DNA of 37,893 nt. Source: Pseudomonadota bacterium. Its GTDB lineage: Bacteria; Pseudomonadota; Gammaproteobacteria; Burkholderiales; SG8-39. The DNA is taken from assembly GCA_025352885.1 (NCBI GenBank), contig JANXRZ010000113.1, positions 1 through 37,893 on the forward strand. The letters run 5' to 3'. Shown one piece after another: positions 19,575 to 29,351 of this stretch (position 1 is the first letter of the stretch; each line of letters starts with the position of its first letter). A model generated the notes under the pieces. The model made no database searches and was not told the DNA's origin. It saw only the letters and a list, made by a program, of their open reading frames with translations. Made by a program: the position numbers and the translations under genes.

Positions 19575-22216
19575 TGCCCCTGGTCCGGGCCCTGCCCGTC
19601 GGTTGGAGCGATCGTGTCGGCGCCTGCCTCGCCATTACCGTTGCCGGATTCATCGGCCGCTTCACCCGGAATCTCCACATCGCGTTCGACCACGCGCTCG
19701 AGGCCCGCGAGTTTCTCGCCTTCTCCCAGCGCGATAAGCGTCACGCCCTGCGTGGTCCTGCCCTGCTCGCGGATTTGCTCGACCTTGGTCCGGATGAGCA
19801 CGCCGCGTGTCGAGATAAGCATTATTTCGTCGCTGTCATCGACGAGGATGGCGCCCACCAGGTTGCCATTGCGCTCCGATGCCTGGATCGCAATCATGCC
19901 CTGCGTGCCGCGGCCATGCCGCGTGTACTCGGCGATCGGCGTGCGCTTGCCGAAGCCGTTCTCGGTTGCGGTCAGCACCGTCTGCTCCTGGGTCTTTGCT
20001 ACAAGCATGCACACGACGTGCTGCGTGCCGCTCTCGGCAAGCCGCATGCCCCGGACGCCTGTCGCCTGGCGGCCCATCGGGCGCACATCCGCCTCCTCGA
20101 AGCGCACCGCCTTGCCTGCGTCGGAGAAGAGCATGACGTCGTATGTGCCGTCCGTAAGCGCGGCGCCGATGAGGTAATCGCCCTCATCCAGCCCGACCGC
20201 GATGATCCCCGAGGGCCGCGGACGGGAGAATTCCGACAGCGGCGTTTTCTTGACCGTGCCCTGGGAGGTCGCCATGAACACGAAGTGCTGTTCGTCAAAC
20301 TCCTTGACGGTCAGCACGGCTGTGATCTTCTCGCCTTCCTCGAGCGGGAAGACGTTCACGATCGGCTTGCCTCGACTGCCGCGGGTGCCCTGAGGCACCT
20401 CGAATACCTTCAGCCAGTAAAGCCGGCCGCGATTCGAGAAGCACAGGAGGTAATCGTGCGTGTGCGCGACGAAAAGCCGGTCGATGAAATCGTCCTCCTT
20501 GGTCGCGGTGGCCTGCTTGCCGCGCCCCCCGCGGCGTTGCGCGCTGTAATCGGTGAGCGGCTGCGACTTGACATAACCGCCGTGCGAGAACGTTACGACC
20601 ATGTCCTGCGGCGCAATGAGATCTTCGAGCGAAATGTCTTCGGTATTGAGCTCGATCACGCTGCGCCGGGCATCGCCGAACTGCTCGCGGATCTGGCGCA
20701 GCTCGACTGCGATGATTGAAGTGATGCGCTCGGGCTTCGCGAGCATGTCGAGAAGGTCGGCTATGTTGGCCATCACTTCCTTGTACTCGGCGACGATCTT
20801 GTCCTGCTCAAGGCCCGTGAGGCGCTGAAGGCGCAGCTCGAGGATCGCCTGGGCCTGCTCGTCCGAAAGCATGTAACCGGCATCCTTGAGGCCGAAATCC
20901 GGCGCCAGGCCGTCGGGTCGGAAAGCGCTTGCCGAGGCGCGATCCAGCATGTCCCGCACGATCGCGGACGGCCAGGCCTTGGCCATGAGGCCGCGCTTGG
21001 CTTCGGCCGGCGAAGGCGCCCGCTTGATGAGCTCGATGACCTCGTCGACGTTCGAGAGCGCGACGGCCAGGCCTTCGAGGATGTGGCCGCGCTCGCGCGC
21101 CTTCCTCAGCTCGAACACCGTGCGCCGCGTGACGACCTCGCGCCTGTGCGAGATGAAGCATTCGATGAGGTCCTTGAGGTTCAGCACTTTCGGCTGGTTG
21201 TCGACCAGCGCGACCATGTTCATGCCGAACGTGTCCTGCAGCTGCGTGTGCTTGTAGAGATGATTGAGGATCACCTCCGGAAGCTCGTTCCGCTTCAGCT
21301 CGATCACCACCCGCATGCCGTCCTTGTCGGACTCGTCGCGGATGTCGGATATGCCTTCGATCTTTTTATCGCCCACGAGCTCGGCGATCCGCTCGAGCAG
21401 CGTCTTCTTGTTGACCTGGTACGGGAGCTCGTCGACGATGATGGCCTGCCGGTCCTGCTTGCCGATGTCCTCGAAATGGGTCTTCGCGCGCATGACTACA
21501 CGACCGCGGCCCGTCCGGTAACCCTCACGGACCCCCGAAATTCCGTAAATGATTCCCGCAGTCGGGAAGTCCGGCGCCGGCACGATCTCGATCAGCTCGT
21601 CGATGGTAATTTCGGGTCGCGCAAGCAGAGCGAGGCACGCGTCGATTACCTCCGTCAGGTTGTGCGGAGGAATGTTGGTGGCCATGCCCACCGCGATGCC
21701 GGAAGAGCCGTTGATCAGCAGGTTCGGGATGCGCGAAGGCATCACCAGCGGCTCGTGCTCGGAGCCGTCGTAGTTCGGGCCGAAGTCGACCGTCTCCTTG
21801 TCGATGTCGACAAGGAGCTCGTGGCCGATGCGCGCCATGCGGATTTCGGTGTAACGCATGGCCGCAGCGTTGTCCCCGTCTACCGACCCGAAGTTGCCTT
21901 GTCCGTCCACGAGCATGTAGCGCAGGGAAAAATTCTGGGCCATGCGCACGATCGTGTCGTACACGGCGGTGTCGCCGTGGGGGTGGTACTTACCGATGAC
22001 GTCGCCGACGATACGGGCAGATTTCTTGTAAGCGCGATTCCAGTCGTTGGACAGCTCGTACATCGCGTAAAGCACGCGACGGTGGACCGGCTTGAGGCCG
22101 TCACGCACATCGGGCAATGCGCGTCCCACGATGACGCTCATCGCGTAGTCCAGGTACGACCTTCTCATCTCCTCTTCGATGCTGATCGGGAGGGTTTCTT
22201 TTGCGAATTGATCCAT
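19571..22216 (-). CDS. gyrA: DNA gyrase subunit A
   Basis: Breakage-reunion subunit of gyrase, 881 residues. The ATG at 22214-22216 starts [11 protein letters not shown]; the longer open frame upstream is a shadow. The catalytic tyrosine is Y122 (AAAMRYTE). The quinolone-resistance region reads [13 protein letters not shown], with Thr at 83 and Asp at 87 (E. coli numbering). Thr83 is a natural variant in several genera and does not by itself show resistance. The GyrA box QRRGGRGK, diagnostic against ParC, is present, followed by the six-blade beta-pinwheel and a Gly/Glu/Asp-rich acidic tail. It is the first gene of the minus-strand directon. Confidence 0.98.
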   Translation of the reverse strand: MDQFAKETLPISIEEEMRRSYLDYAMSVIVGRALPDVRDGLKPVHRRVLYAMYELSNDWNRAYKKSARIVGDVIGKYHPHGDTAVYDTIVRMAQNFSLRYMLVDGQGNFGSVDGDNAAAMRYTEIRMARIGHELLVDIDKETVDFGPNYDGSEHEPLVMPSRIPNLLINGSSGIAVGMATNIPPHNLTEVIDACLALLARPEITIDELIEIVPAPDFPTAGIIYGISGVREGYRTGRGRVVMRAKTHFEDIGKQDRQAIIVDELPYQVNKKTLLERIAELVGDKKIEGISDIRDESDKDGMRVVIELKRNELPEVILNHLYKHTQLQDTFGMNMVALVDNQPKVLNLKDLIECFISHRREVVTRRTVFELRKARERGHILEGLAVALSNVDEVIELIKRAPSPAEAKRGLMAKAWPSAIVRDMLDRASASAFRPDGLAPDFGLKDAGYMLSDEQAQAILELRLQRLTGLEQDKIVAEYKEVMANIADLLDMLAKPERITSIIAVELRQIREQFGDARRSVIELNTEDISLEDLIAPQDMVVTFSHGGYVKSQPLTDYSAQRRGGRGKQATATKEDDFIDRLFVAHTHDYLLCFSNRGRLYWLKVFEVPQGTRGSRGKPIVNVFPLEEGEKITAVLTVKEFDEQHFVFMATSQGTVKKTPLSEFSRPRPSGIIAVGLDEGDYLIGAALTDGTYDVMLFSDAGKAVRFEEADVRPMGRQATGVRGMRLAESGTQHVVCMLVAKTQEQTVLTATENGFGKRTPIAEYTRHGRGTQGMIAIQASERNGNLVGAILVDDSDEIMLISTRGVLIRTKVEQIREQGRTTQGVTLIALGEGEKLAGLERVVERDVEIPGEAADESGNGNGEAGADTIAPTDGQGPDQGQ

Positions 22217-22322
22217 GCTTGCCCGGTTGCGCGAACTGGTTGGCGCGAAATGATTTCTGCGTTTCCGGCAAGGATGCCGGAGCGCCACGAAAACGTTTCT
22301 CAGAAGACGTGGCGAAAAACAC

Positions 22323-22334
22323 GAAATTTTAACA
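22323..22334 (-). promoter_or_regulatory. Candidate extended -10 promoter of gyrA
   Basis: On the minus strand TGTTAAAAT provides a TAAAAT -10 hexamer (forward 22326-22331) preceded by a TG dinucleotide, about 110 bases before the gyrA ATG. No good -35 hexamer is seen, as expected for an extended -10 promoter. It would head the long gyrA-to-rlmD directon. Confidence 0.35.
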
Positions 22335-22384
22335 CGCGGACCCTCGCCCGAACCGCCTAACGCGGTAAGCTTCCGGCCGGGTTT

Positions 22385-23722
22385 ATGCAACCTTTCGGAG
22401 AGTGTGTGGAGAGCGAAGCACCGATCCTGATCAACGCGCGCTGGGTCGTCCCGGTAGAGCCGGCCGATGTCGTGCTCGAGGGCCACAGCGTTGCGGTTAG
22501 CGACGGGGCCATCGAGGCAATACTCCCCACGGCAGAAGCGCTGGAAAAGTATGCCGGCCATGCGAGAGTCGACCTTCCGGAACACGCGCTCATCCCGGGA
22601 TTCGTCAATCTGCATACCCACGCCGCCATGACGCTGATGCGCGGCCTGGCCGATGACCTGCCGCTGATGCGCTGGCTCGAAGACCATATCTGGCCCGCGG
22701 AAGCAAAGCACATGTCAGCGCAATTCGTCCGCGACGGCACGGCCATCGCCTGCGCCGAAATGCTGGCGGGCGGCATCACGTGCTTCAACGACATGTATTT
22801 CTTTCCCGAGGCTGCGATCGAGGCAACCCTGGCCGCCGGCCTTCGCGCTTCGTTCGGCATGGTGGTCATCGACTTCCCGACGGCATATGCCTCGGATGCG
22901 GACGACTACCTGGCCAAGGGCCTCGCATTGCGCGACCGCTTTCGCGACCATCCGCTGCTGTCGTTCTGCCTGGCGCCGCATGCGCCGTACACCGTGTCAG
23001 ACCGCACGTTCGGAAAAATTGCGACTCTGGCCGCGGAACTGGACTGCCCCATCCACTGCCATGTTCACGAAACGGCTGACGAGATTGCGCGATCGGTGAG
23101 CGAGCATGGCGTGCGGCCGCTCGAAAGGCTTCGCTCCCTCGGCATCGTCGGACCGAACCTGATCTCGGTGCACTCGGTCCACCTGACCGGCGAAGAGATC
23201 GACTTGCTCGCGAGCCAGGGCAGCTCGGTCGCCCACTGCCCGTCCTCCAACCTCAAGCTGGCAAGCGGATTCGCCCCGGTCGCGTCGCTTCTTGCCGCGG
23301 GGGTCAATGTCGGGCTGGGAACCGACGGCGCAGCGAGCAATAACCGGCTCGATGCTTTCCAGGAAATGCGCCAGGCCGCCTTGCTCGCTAAGGCTGTCGC
23401 CCGGGATGCCGAAGCGGTACCTGCGCATGCCGCCCTGAGGATGGCCACGCTCGCCGGGGCCCGGGCGCTCGGATTGGACAGACGGATCGGGTCGATCCTC
23501 CCGGGCAAGCGCGCGGACCTGGCAGCAGTGAAAATAGCCGGGCCGGGCCTTTCTCCGGTATACGACCCGGTGTCCCATCTGGTGTACTGCGCCGGCCGGG
23601 AGGACGTTACCGACGTGTGGGTGGAAGGCGGTCGAAAAATGGAGGGCAGGCTACTGAAACACTTGGATTTTGCGGCCTTGGACACCCGGGCTGGAATGTG
23701 GCAAGATATCCTCAAGAAATAA
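22385..23722 (+). CDS. mtaD: 5-methylthioadenosine / S-adenosylhomocysteine deaminase (TRZ/ATZ family)
   Basis: Amidohydrolase of 445 residues, predicted to deaminate MTA or SAH to the inosine form for recycling of SAM by-products. The metal centre is visible: H77 and H79 in NLHTHAAM, a His cluster at 224-228 (HCHVHE) with E229, HSVH (263-266) and D314 in [31 protein letters not shown] is typical of MtaD. An internal GTG near 22406 is a possible alternative start. The gene is divergent from gyrA across 168 bases. Proximity to ubiG, whose reaction releases SAH, gives a plausible metabolic link. Confidence 0.88.
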   Translation: MQPFGECVESEAPILINARWVVPVEPADVVLEGHSVAVSDGAIEAILPTAEALEKYAGHARVDLPEHALIPGFVNLHTHAAMTLMRGLADDLPLMRWLEDHIWPAEAKHMSAQFVRDGTAIACAEMLAGGITCFNDMYFFPEAAIEATLAAGLRASFGMVVIDFPTAYASDADDYLAKGLALRDRFRDHPLLSFCLAPHAPYTVSDRTFGKIATLAAELDCPIHCHVHETADEIARSVSEHGVRPLERLRSLGIVGPNLISVHSVHLTGEEIDLLASQGSSVAHCPSSNLKLASGFAPVASLLAAGVNVGLGTDGAASNNRLDAFQEMRQAALLAKAVARDAEAVPAHAALRMATLAGARALGLDRRIGSILPGKRADLAAVKIAGPGLSPVYDPVSHLVYCAGREDVTDVWVEGGRKMEGRLLKHLDFAALDTRAGMWQDILKK

Positions 23723-23782
23723 CCATAATGGTTTTCGACCGAGTCGGCTTCGGTACTTCGGCATAACGAAAGAGGGGATCGC

Positions 23783-24442
23783 ATGAACAAGAAGGCGTTG
23801 TCGCTTTTGGCAATATCAGGGATGGCACTGTCGGCCGTGTCGTTTTCGGCCGCTGCCCAGGAAACCGGCGGATACTGGACGAACCCGTCCAGCGGCCTGA
23901 TCTGGAAGAACGCATACGGCCAGTGCTGGAAATCGGTCTACTTCACGCCGGCCATGGCCGTCGCGGAATGCGATCCCGACCTCATACCGAAACCGGCAGC
24001 ACCTGCGCCGGCACCGTACGTTGCTCCGGCACCCGCTCCTGCGCCGGCACCCGCACCTGCTCCGAAGCCAGCGCCAGCCCCCGTCGCCGAAAAAGTGACG
24101 ATGGCCGCCGACGCGCTGTTCGACTTCGACAAGTCTGTCATCAAGCCGGATGCCAAGAGCAAGCTCGACGACCTGGCCGACAAAGTGAAGCGCGTCAATC
24201 TCGAAGTCGTGATTGCGATTGGCCACACCGACTCGATCGGCAGCGATGCGTACAACCAGAAGCTGTCCGTGCGCCGCGCAGAAGCGGTCAAGGCTTACCT
24301 GGTCAGCAAAGGCGTAGAGCCGAACCGCATCTACACCGAAGGCAAGGGCGAGAAGCAGCCTGTAGCCAGCAACAAGACCAAAGAAGGCCGCGCGAAGAAC
24401 CGCCGCGTGGAAATCGAAGTGATCGGCACCCGCAAGCCGTAA
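23783..24442 (+). CDS. ompA: OmpA-family outer-membrane protein with Pro/Ala linker
   Basis: A 219-residue exported protein. The signal peptide (1-25, cleavage after AAA before QE) is followed by a short N-terminal segment (26-70) rich in Trp with two Cys (GQCWK and AECDP). A Pro/Ala repeat linker spans about 72-108. The C-terminal OmpA peptidoglycan-binding domain spans about 110-215, with the [12 protein letters not shown] strand, [20 protein letters not shown] and NRRVEIEV. It lacks an eight-stranded beta-barrel, which is the usual form of this betaproteobacterial OmpA. A GAAAGAGGGG ribosome-binding site precedes the ATG. A strong terminator ends the gene, so it is monocistronic. Confidence 0.93.
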   Translation: MNKKALSLLAISGMALSAVSFSAAAQETGGYWTNPSSGLIWKNAYGQCWKSVYFTPAMAVAECDPDLIPKPAAPAPAPYVAPAPAPAPAPAPAPKPAPAPVAEKVTMAADALFDFDKSVIKPDAKSKLDDLADKVKRVNLEVVIAIGHTDSIGSDAYNQKLSVRRAEAVKAYLVSKGVEPNRIYTEGKGEKQPVASNKTKEGRAKNRRVEIEVIGTRKP

Positions 24443-24454
24443 GCTTCAGCCGTC

Positions 24455-24488
24455 GAAAAAAGCCCTGCTCAGGCAGGGCTTTTTTTTT
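24455..24488 (+). terminator. Rho-independent terminator after ompA
   Basis: AAAAAAGCCCTGC, a TCAG loop and GCAGGGCTTTTTTTT form a perfect stem with a long T tract directly after the ompA stop. It ends 13 bases before the ubiG start, so ubiG either has its own promoter inside this region or depends on read-through. Confidence 0.95.
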
Positions 24489-24500
24489 GGTAAAACACCT

Positions 24501-25208
24501 ATGACCGAAACGCATAACGCAGACGCCGCGGAGATCGAGAAATTCAGCCAGCTGGCGCACCGCTGGTGGGATCCGCACAGCGAATTCAAGCCGCTGCACG
24601 AGATCAACCCGCTAAGGCTCGCTTGGATAGAAGAGCGTGCGCCCCTCGCAGGCCATGCGGTGCTGGACGTCGGCTGTGGTGGAGGCATCCTGACAGAAGC
24701 CATGGCGGAGAAAGGCGCCGACGTGATGGGGATCGATCTTTCGGATAAGGCGCTGAAGGTCGCAGAACTGCACTTGCTCGAAACGCGCCTGCCGGTTCGT
24801 TATGAGGCGGTGTCGGTCGAGTCGCTTGCGGAACGCATGCCAGGCATGTTCGACGTCGTCACCTGCATGGAATTACTCGAGCACGTGCCTGACCCGGCCA
24901 GCACCGTCGCCGCCTGCTCCAGGCTGCTAAAGCCGGGAGGACACGCTTTTTTTTCGACGATCAATCGCAATCCGAAGGCGTACCTGTTTGCCGTCATCGG
25001 AGCAGAATACGTGCTCCAGCTCCTGCCTAAAGGCACGCACGACTATGCACGATTCATCAAACCCTCCGAGCTCGCCATCGCATGCCGGGCGAGCGGGCTG
25101 CGCACGATCGAATACACGGGCATGAGCTACAACCCGGTTTCCATGCAGTACAGCCTTGGCCGCAATTGCGACGTCAATTACATTGTCCATTGCGCCAGGG
25201 AGCACTAG
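24501..25208 (+). CDS. ubiG: Ubiquinone biosynthesis O-methyltransferase UbiG
   Basis: SAM-dependent methyltransferase of 235 residues that carries out both O-methylation steps in ubiquinone synthesis. The N-terminal [15 protein letters not shown] segment is diagnostic. The SAM loop is [13 protein letters not shown] (54-66), followed by GIDLS (motif II) and [11 protein letters not shown]. The C-terminal [22 protein letters not shown] part is typical of UbiG. The stop codon is immediately followed by the gph ATG (no gap), the conserved ubiG-gph pair of Betaproteobacteria. Confidence 0.97.
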   Translation: MTETHNADAAEIEKFSQLAHRWWDPHSEFKPLHEINPLRLAWIEERAPLAGHAVLDVGCGGGILTEAMAEKGADVMGIDLSDKALKVAELHLLETRLPVRYEAVSVESLAERMPGMFDVVTCMELLEHVPDPASTVAACSRLLKPGGHAFFSTINRNPKAYLFAVIGAEYVLQLLPKGTHDYARFIKPSELAIACRASGLRTIEYTGMSYNPVSMQYSLGRNCDVNYIVHCAREH

Positions 25209-25856
25209 ATGAAGGCAGTGCTTTTCGATTTCGACGGAACGCTGGCGGACACCGCGCCCGACCTTGGCGGTGCGCTCAACAAGATGCTGGTCGACCGCGG
25301 GCGTATGCCCTTAGCGATCGAAACCATACGGCCGCACGCCTCAAGCGGTGCGCGGGGGCTCTTGTTCGTAGGGTTCGGAATCGTGCCCGAAGATCCTTCC
25401 TACACCGCGATGCGCGACGAGTTCCTTTCGAATTACAGTTCCGCCATCTGTGTGCACACGCGACTATTTCCCGGCATCGAAGAGCTGCTGGAGAAGCTCG
25501 AGTCGCGCCCCATGGTCTGGGGGATCGTGACCAACAAGGCGGTGCGCCTGACCACCCCATTAGTGGCCCGCTTGGGCCTCACAGGGCGGGCGGGATGCGT
25601 AGTCGGGGGCGATACCACGCCTCACCTCAAGCCCCATCCTGCGTCGTTGCTGCATGCAGCCGAGGCGATCGGCATTCGCCCGTCCGAATGTTGTTATCTG
25701 GGTGACGACCTGCGGGACATCCAGGCCGCAAAGGCCGCCGGGATGTTCTCGGTCGCAGTCGAGTACGGCTATAGCGGAACGGAGAATGGGGGACCGCGGG
25801 GCTGGAATGCCGAGGCCGTCATCGGCAAGCCGCTGGACCTCTTGCAGCACCTCTAG
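25209..25856 (+). CDS. gph: Phosphoglycolate phosphatase (HAD superfamily)
   Basis: HAD hydrolase of 215 residues that clears 2-phosphoglycolate, a product of DNA 3'-end repair and of Rubisco-like chemistry. Motif I FDFDGTLAD supplies the nucleophile D7 and acid D9. Motif II is in IVTNKA (about 99-104), motif III in KPHPASLL (about 139), and motif IV in YLGDDLRDI with paired aspartates (about 160-165). The cap domain lies at about 15-80. The close pairing with ubiG supports the Gph assignment over other HAD phosphatases, although substrate specificity is inferred. Confidence 0.9.
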   Translation: MKAVLFDFDGTLADTAPDLGGALNKMLVDRGRMPLAIETIRPHASSGARGLLFVGFGIVPEDPSYTAMRDEFLSNYSSAICVHTRLFPGIEELLEKLESRPMVWGIVTNKAVRLTTPLVARLGLTGRAGCVVGGDTTPHLKPHPASLLHAAEAIGIRPSECCYLGDDLRDIQAAKAAGMFSVAVEYGYSGTENGGPRGWNAEAVIGKPLDLLQHL

Positions 25857-25897
25857 CCAATCCCCTGAGGCTTGCAATAAGGCGCCAAAGCCCCACA

Positions 25898-25906
25898 TGC
25901 GATAAT
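25898..25906 (+). promoter_or_regulatory. ssrA: Candidate extended -10 promoter of ssrA
   Basis: TGCGATAAT at 25898-25906 matches an extended -10 element (TGn followed by GATAAT), 21 bases before the mature 5' end of tmRNA. The TTGCAA at 25872-25877 is too far upstream (23 bases) to be an ideal -35. Confidence 0.45.
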
Positions 25907-25927
25907 GCTCGAACTTCAGAAGATTCC

Positions 25928-26295
25928 GGGGGCGACCTGGTTTCGACAGGGGTAACGAAGCAGGCAGGGCATACCGAGGACCAGTCACCTCGCAAATCCA
26001 TCTGGATCATAGTAACTGCGAACGACAACTCGTACGCACTAGCCGCCTAAGAACCGGCTAGCTCTGCACCTATCTCGTCCCTGGGGTGGGCTGGGCAACC
26101 GGATGCAGAGTCATTCACAGGGAATCGGGGCGTGCCGGGCCGCTTGGCCCGCTCCTAAAAAGTAGGCGACTCGCGGGGAAAGCAGCGTGCCGGTTCGCGG
26201 CTGACCTGTTAAATCGGTAAAGAAAACAGGCTAAGTATGTAGAACTGTTTGTAGAGTGCCACTGGACGCGGGTTCGATTCCCGCCGCCTCCACCA
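25928..26295 (+). ncRNA. ssrA: Transfer-messenger RNA (tmRNA)
   Basis: One-piece tmRNA of 368 nt that rescues stalled ribosomes with SmpB. The 5' end GGGGGCG (25928-25934) pairs with CGCCTCC (26285-26291) to form the seven-base acceptor stem. It is followed by A and an encoded CCA at 26293-26295. GGTTTCGACAGG near the 5' end and GGGTTCGATTCCC near the 3' end are the tRNA-like domain landmarks. The tag reading frame begins at GCG 26018 and ends at TAA 26048-26050. Pseudoknot-forming GC repeats fill the middle. Confidence 0.97.
26018..26050 (+). other. tmRNA tag-peptide reading frame
   Basis: Codons from the resume codon GCG to TAA encode ANDNSYALAA. The C-terminal ALAA is the degradation signal recognised by ClpXP and other proteases. 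The AND start matches the common proteobacterial tag, while the NSY centre differs from the ENY of E. coli. It lies inside ssrA and is decoded only in trans-translation. Confidence 0.93.
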
Positions 26296-26317
26296 ACTCA
26301 GCGCAAGGCAGCACGAG

Positions 26318-26356
26318 AAAGGCCGGCAAGCCCCAAAAGGCTACCGGCCTTTTTTA
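26318..26356 (+). terminator. Rho-independent terminator after ssrA
   Basis: AAAGGCCGG pairs with CCGGCCTTT across a loop of about 17 bases, and a run of T follows. It lies 22 bases past the mature 3' end of tmRNA. Confidence 0.85.
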
Positions 26357-26480
26357 TTTCCCATGCCTCGCCCGCGGCCAATATGTGCCCGACCGAACGG
26401 AAGTCGACGAGCGCCGGTGGGACGATATTCCGACAAACGCCCACTATTGGGCGCATACGACATCCAGAGGGATAAACACC

Positions 26481-26858
26481 ATGATGAAAAAAACGCTATT
26501 TGCCGCAGCTGCGCTTGCGCTTTCGCTTCCCGCGCTGGCACAGAAGGTCGAAGGCTGCTCGGTGAAGACTTGGAAGACCGCCACGACGGCCGAGCTGACG
26601 AACCTGGCAAAGATCACGAAGGAGGACGCCCAGAAGGTCGCGTTGGACACGAAAACACTTGCCGACAAGAAGGTCACCGAAACCAAGCTTGAGTCCGAAG
26701 ACGGATGCCTCGTCTACCGGGTCGACGTCCTGGCCGGCGGCGACAAGACGGGATTCATGATCGATGCTGGCGACGGCAAGATCCTCCGGGAGAGGAACTC
26801 GACGCGCTTGAGCACCACAGCCACCAAGGTCAAGGAAAAGGTCCTGCCGAGCAAGTAG
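26481..26858 (+). CDS. Small periplasmic PepSY-like protein
   Basis: A 125-residue exported protein. A signal peptide spans 1-21 (MMKKTLFAAAALALSLPALA, cut before QK). The mature part has two cysteines. A helix-strand segment (about 44-105: ITKEDAQKVAL, VTETKLESEDGCLVYRVDV, FMIDAGDGKILRE) matches the pattern of a PepSY domain. Such domains are often inhibitory or protein-binding modules in the cell envelope. The start is the ATG at 26481, preceded by AGAGGG. The longer open frame reaches back into the tmRNA gene and is not coding there. It converges on the TauD-type gene with only four bases between stops. Confidence 0.75.
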   Translation: MMKKTLFAAAALALSLPALAQKVEGCSVKTWKTATTAELTNLAKITKEDAQKVALDTKTLADKKVTETKLESEDGCLVYRVDVLAGGDKTGFMIDAGDGKILRERNSTRLSTTATKVKEKVLPSK

Positions 26859-26862
26859 CAGG

Positions 26863-27789
26863 TCAATCGCGGAGGGCAGCAATGCCCGCCGCGATCTCCG
26901 CCGAGGCGGCGGGCCGCGCGGCGTTTTGCGGCCTTTCGGTTTCCACTCGTCTGCCTACGTAATCGCCTTTCCCCGACGTCCGGATCATGTGACGGCTCTC
27001 GTTGGGATCGTAGTCGCCCACGGCCAGGTGCGTTAGGCACCTGTTGTCCCACATGACGACGTCCTTCACGCTCCAGTAGTGGCGGTAGACGAAACGCGAT
27101 GCCACCGAGTGGTCGCACAGGAACCGGATGAGCGGCTTGCTCTCGGCTTCGCTCAAACCCACGAACTGCCGTACGCGCTCGTTCACGTAAAGCGCCTTGC
27201 GCCCGGATTCGGGGTGCAGCCGAACGGCTGGGTGGATCACCGGCGGATTCAGCCGCTTATATTCCGCAGCAATCTCCGGTCCCCTCTTTTCCAGTCCCTG
27301 GATCAGGCTCGCGTCATGGATGCCTTCGAGCCCGTCGACGAACGCCTGCATCTTCGGCGACAACGTTTCATAGGCGAGATACATGTTTGCAAACATCGTG
27401 TCGCCGCCAACCGAAGGCCTTTCCAGGCAATACAACGTTGTGCCCTTGGCCGGACGGATCGTGTACGAAAGATCGGTATGCCAATTCTGGCCCGCGTTAT
27501 AGGTGGGCGACGCCTTGCCGTTGGTTCGCTTGTTAGTCAGCACCATCACTTCATTGATGTCCGGATGCCGGTTGAAGGGCTGCGACGCGTAATCCTCCAG
27601 TTCGCCAAAGTGCCGGCTGAAAGCAACGAGGTCGACCGGCGTGATTTGCTGCTTCGGGAACACGAGCACCAGGTGCTTCGTCCAAGCTGCCTTGATCACG
27701 CCGAGGTCGTGATCGGAGAGCGGTTTGGACAGGTCCGCTCCGGCGATCCTTGCGCCGCACGCATACCCCAGGGGCTCGACAGTCAACAT
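26863..27789 (-). CDS. TauD/TfdA-family 2-oxoglutarate Fe(II) dioxygenase
   Basis: A 308-residue member of the taurine/2,4-D dioxygenase family, which hydroxylates small substrates using oxygen and 2-oxoglutarate, often to release sulfite or another leaving group. The iron facial triad is complete: H104 and D106 in WHTDLSYT, and H254 in LTHLAVGDY. R266 or R270 in the C-terminal RHMIRTSG would bind 2-oxoglutarate. The substrate cannot be told from the sequence. A good AAGGAG ribosome-binding site precedes the ATG. It is divergent from the M81 gene (62 bases) and so may share a control region with it. Confidence 0.88.
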   Translation of the reverse strand: MLTVEPLGYACGARIAGADLSKPLSDHDLGVIKAAWTKHLVLVFPKQQITPVDLVAFSRHFGELEDYASQPFNRHPDINEVMVLTNKRTNGKASPTYNAGQNWHTDLSYTIRPAKGTTLYCLERPSVGGDTMFANMYLAYETLSPKMQAFVDGLEGIHDASLIQGLEKRGPEIAAEYKRLNPPVIHPAVRLHPESGRKALYVNERVRQFVGLSEAESKPLIRFLCDHSVASRFVYRHYWSVKDVVMWDNRCLTHLAVGDYDPNESRHMIRTSGKGDYVGRRVETERPQNAARPAASAEIAAGIAALRD

Positions 27790-27851
27790 GGCTTCTCCTT
27801 AAAGAATCATTCAATCACGAAACCATTCCTGCACGTACGATATGATTTCCC

Positions 27852-29351
27852 ATGGCACGCATCGCAATCGGCGGCTTCCAGCACGAGACGAACTGCTTCG
27901 TCGATTCGCAAACCGATTTTGCCTATTTTGCAGCGCATCGCGACCGACCGCCGCTGGTTTACGGGGCGGACGTCGTGAAAAGACTTGCCGGCAACACGTT
28001 CGCGATTGCCGGATTCATGCAGGACATGGAATCGCGGCATGACCTCGTTCCGCTCCTTTGGACAAGCGGCGGCGCCGGTGGCATGGTGACGCGCGACGCC
28101 TTCGAGCGAATAGCCGGCAGCCTCATCGGCCGACTCTCGGAGGCCTTGCCCGTGGACGCGGTCTACCTTGATCTCCATGGCGCCATGGTCACCGAGGACT
28201 TCGAGGATGGCGAAGGCGAGGTGCTGCGCAGGGTGCGGGCAGTGGTCGGCTCCGGTGTTCCGGTCATCGCCAGCTTGGACTACCACGCAAACGTCACGCC
28301 CGAGATGGTCGAATTGACTGACGGTCTCATCGCCTATCGCACCTACCCCCACGTAGATCGGATCGAAACCGGGCAATTTTCGGCGCGCGCAATGGAGGCG
28401 GTCTTGGCACGCGGCCGACCTTCAGGTCGCGCTTTGCGCAAAGCGCCCTTCCTGATCCCATTAAACGGCCAATGCACGCTCGTAGAGCCGTCCCGCAACG
28501 TCGTTGCGGGTTCGAAAGTGGCCGAAGAAGATCTGGTGAGCCTGTCTTACCTGGCCGGCTTTCCGCCTTCCGACTTGCACTGGTGCGGCCCTTCGGTCAT
28601 TGCGCATGCGTGGACCCAGGAAGCGGCCGACCAGGCAGCGGATCGAATGTTGGCCGAAGTACTCGGTCACGAAGGCCAATTTGCCGAAGACATGGTCACG
28701 CCCGACGACGGCGTCGCCCGGGCGATTGCGGTATCACAAAAGTCCAACCGCCCCGTTGTCATTGCGGACACCCAGGACAATCCAGGGTGCGGCGGGACAG
28801 CCGATGCAACCGGTCTCCTGAAAGCGCTCGTCTCATCGGATGCACAAGGGGCGGTTCTGGGTTTCCTGTGCGATGCCGGAGCTGCCAGTGCGGCGCATGA
28901 CGCCGGTGAAGGCGCAGAAGTGATGCTGGCGCTGGGAGGCCGATCGGGACCCCAGGGCGTCACGCCGTTCGAAGCTAAATTTCGCGTGACTGCGCTCGGG
29001 ACGGGCAAGTTCGATACGCAAGGCGCTGTCTCGGGCGGGCGAAAAGTCGATGTCGGCCCGATGGCACTTCTCACCATCGGTGGCGTCAGCATTGCCGTTA
29101 CCAGCAAGCGGCTCCAGGCTTACGATCAGGCCGGCTTTCGGCATTTGGGCATCGAGCCGGCCGAGCAGAAGATTCTCGCCTTGAAAAGCACCTGCCATTA
29201 CCGCGCGGAGTTCGAGCCGATTGCCGAGGAAGTGATCGTCGTCCTCGCCCCGGGTTATTACCTCGCCGACCCAACGTCCTATCCGTATCGGCGGCTTCGT
29301 CCCGGCGTCAGGTTGAAGCCGCTCGGGCCGGCATTCGCAGGCCCTGCTTAA
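27852..29351 (+). CDS. M81-family metallopeptidase (MlrC-like)
   Basis: A 499-residue protein of the MlrC (microcystinase C) family; MlrC cuts linear peptide products in microcystin degradation. Most bacterial members occur outside mlr clusters and have unknown substrates. The two family domains are visible: the N-terminal about 1-290 with the zinc ligands E12 (GFQHETN), H109 (LDLHGAMV), D143 and H145 (SLDYHAN), and the C-terminal about 300-490. DTQDNPGCGGTAD and YPYRRLRP are typical. No signal peptide is present, so it is cytoplasmic. The stop overlaps that of the convergent M28 peptidase. The ribosome-binding site is weak. Confidence 0.88.
   Translation: MARIAIGGFQHETNCFVDSQTDFAYFAAHRDRPPLVYGADVVKRLAGNTFAIAGFMQDMESRHDLVPLLWTSGGAGGMVTRDAFERIAGSLIGRLSEALPVDAVYLDLHGAMVTEDFEDGEGEVLRRVRAVVGSGVPVIASLDYHANVTPEMVELTDGLIAYRTYPHVDRIETGQFSARAMEAVLARGRPSGRALRKAPFLIPLNGQCTLVEPSRNVVAGSKVAEEDLVSLSYLAGFPPSDLHWCGPSVIAHAWTQEAADQAADRMLAEVLGHEGQFAEDMVTPDDGVARAIAVSQKSNRPVVIADTQDNPGCGGTADATGLLKALVSSDAQGAVLGFLCDAGAASAAHDAGEGAEVMLALGGRSGPQGVTPFEAKFRVTALGTGKFDTQGAVSGGRKVDVGPMALLTIGGVSIAVTSKRLQAYDQAGFRHLGIEPAEQKILALKSTCHYRAEFEPIAEEVIVVLAPGYYLADPTSYPYRRLRPGVRLKPLGPAFAGPA

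Noticed and set aside
18597..20177. A 526-codon plus-strand open frame
   Set aside because: It is antisense to serC and gyrA, both unambiguous. No ribosome-binding site or domain is seen.
19571..22216. Thr at GyrA position 83 as a sign of quinolone resistance
   Set aside because: Thr83 is the natural residue in several Proteobacteria, and Asp87 is unchanged, so no resistance can be claimed.
23998..24090. Repetitive GC-rich stretch as a possible DNA repeat element
   Set aside because: It is the coding sequence of the Pro/Ala linker of the OmpA-like protein and needs no other explanation.
26256..26480. Extended N-terminus of the PepSY-like gene reaching into ssrA
   Set aside because: The first part overlaps the 3' end of tmRNA and its terminator. 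The ATG at 26481 has a ribosome-binding site and begins a clean signal peptide.
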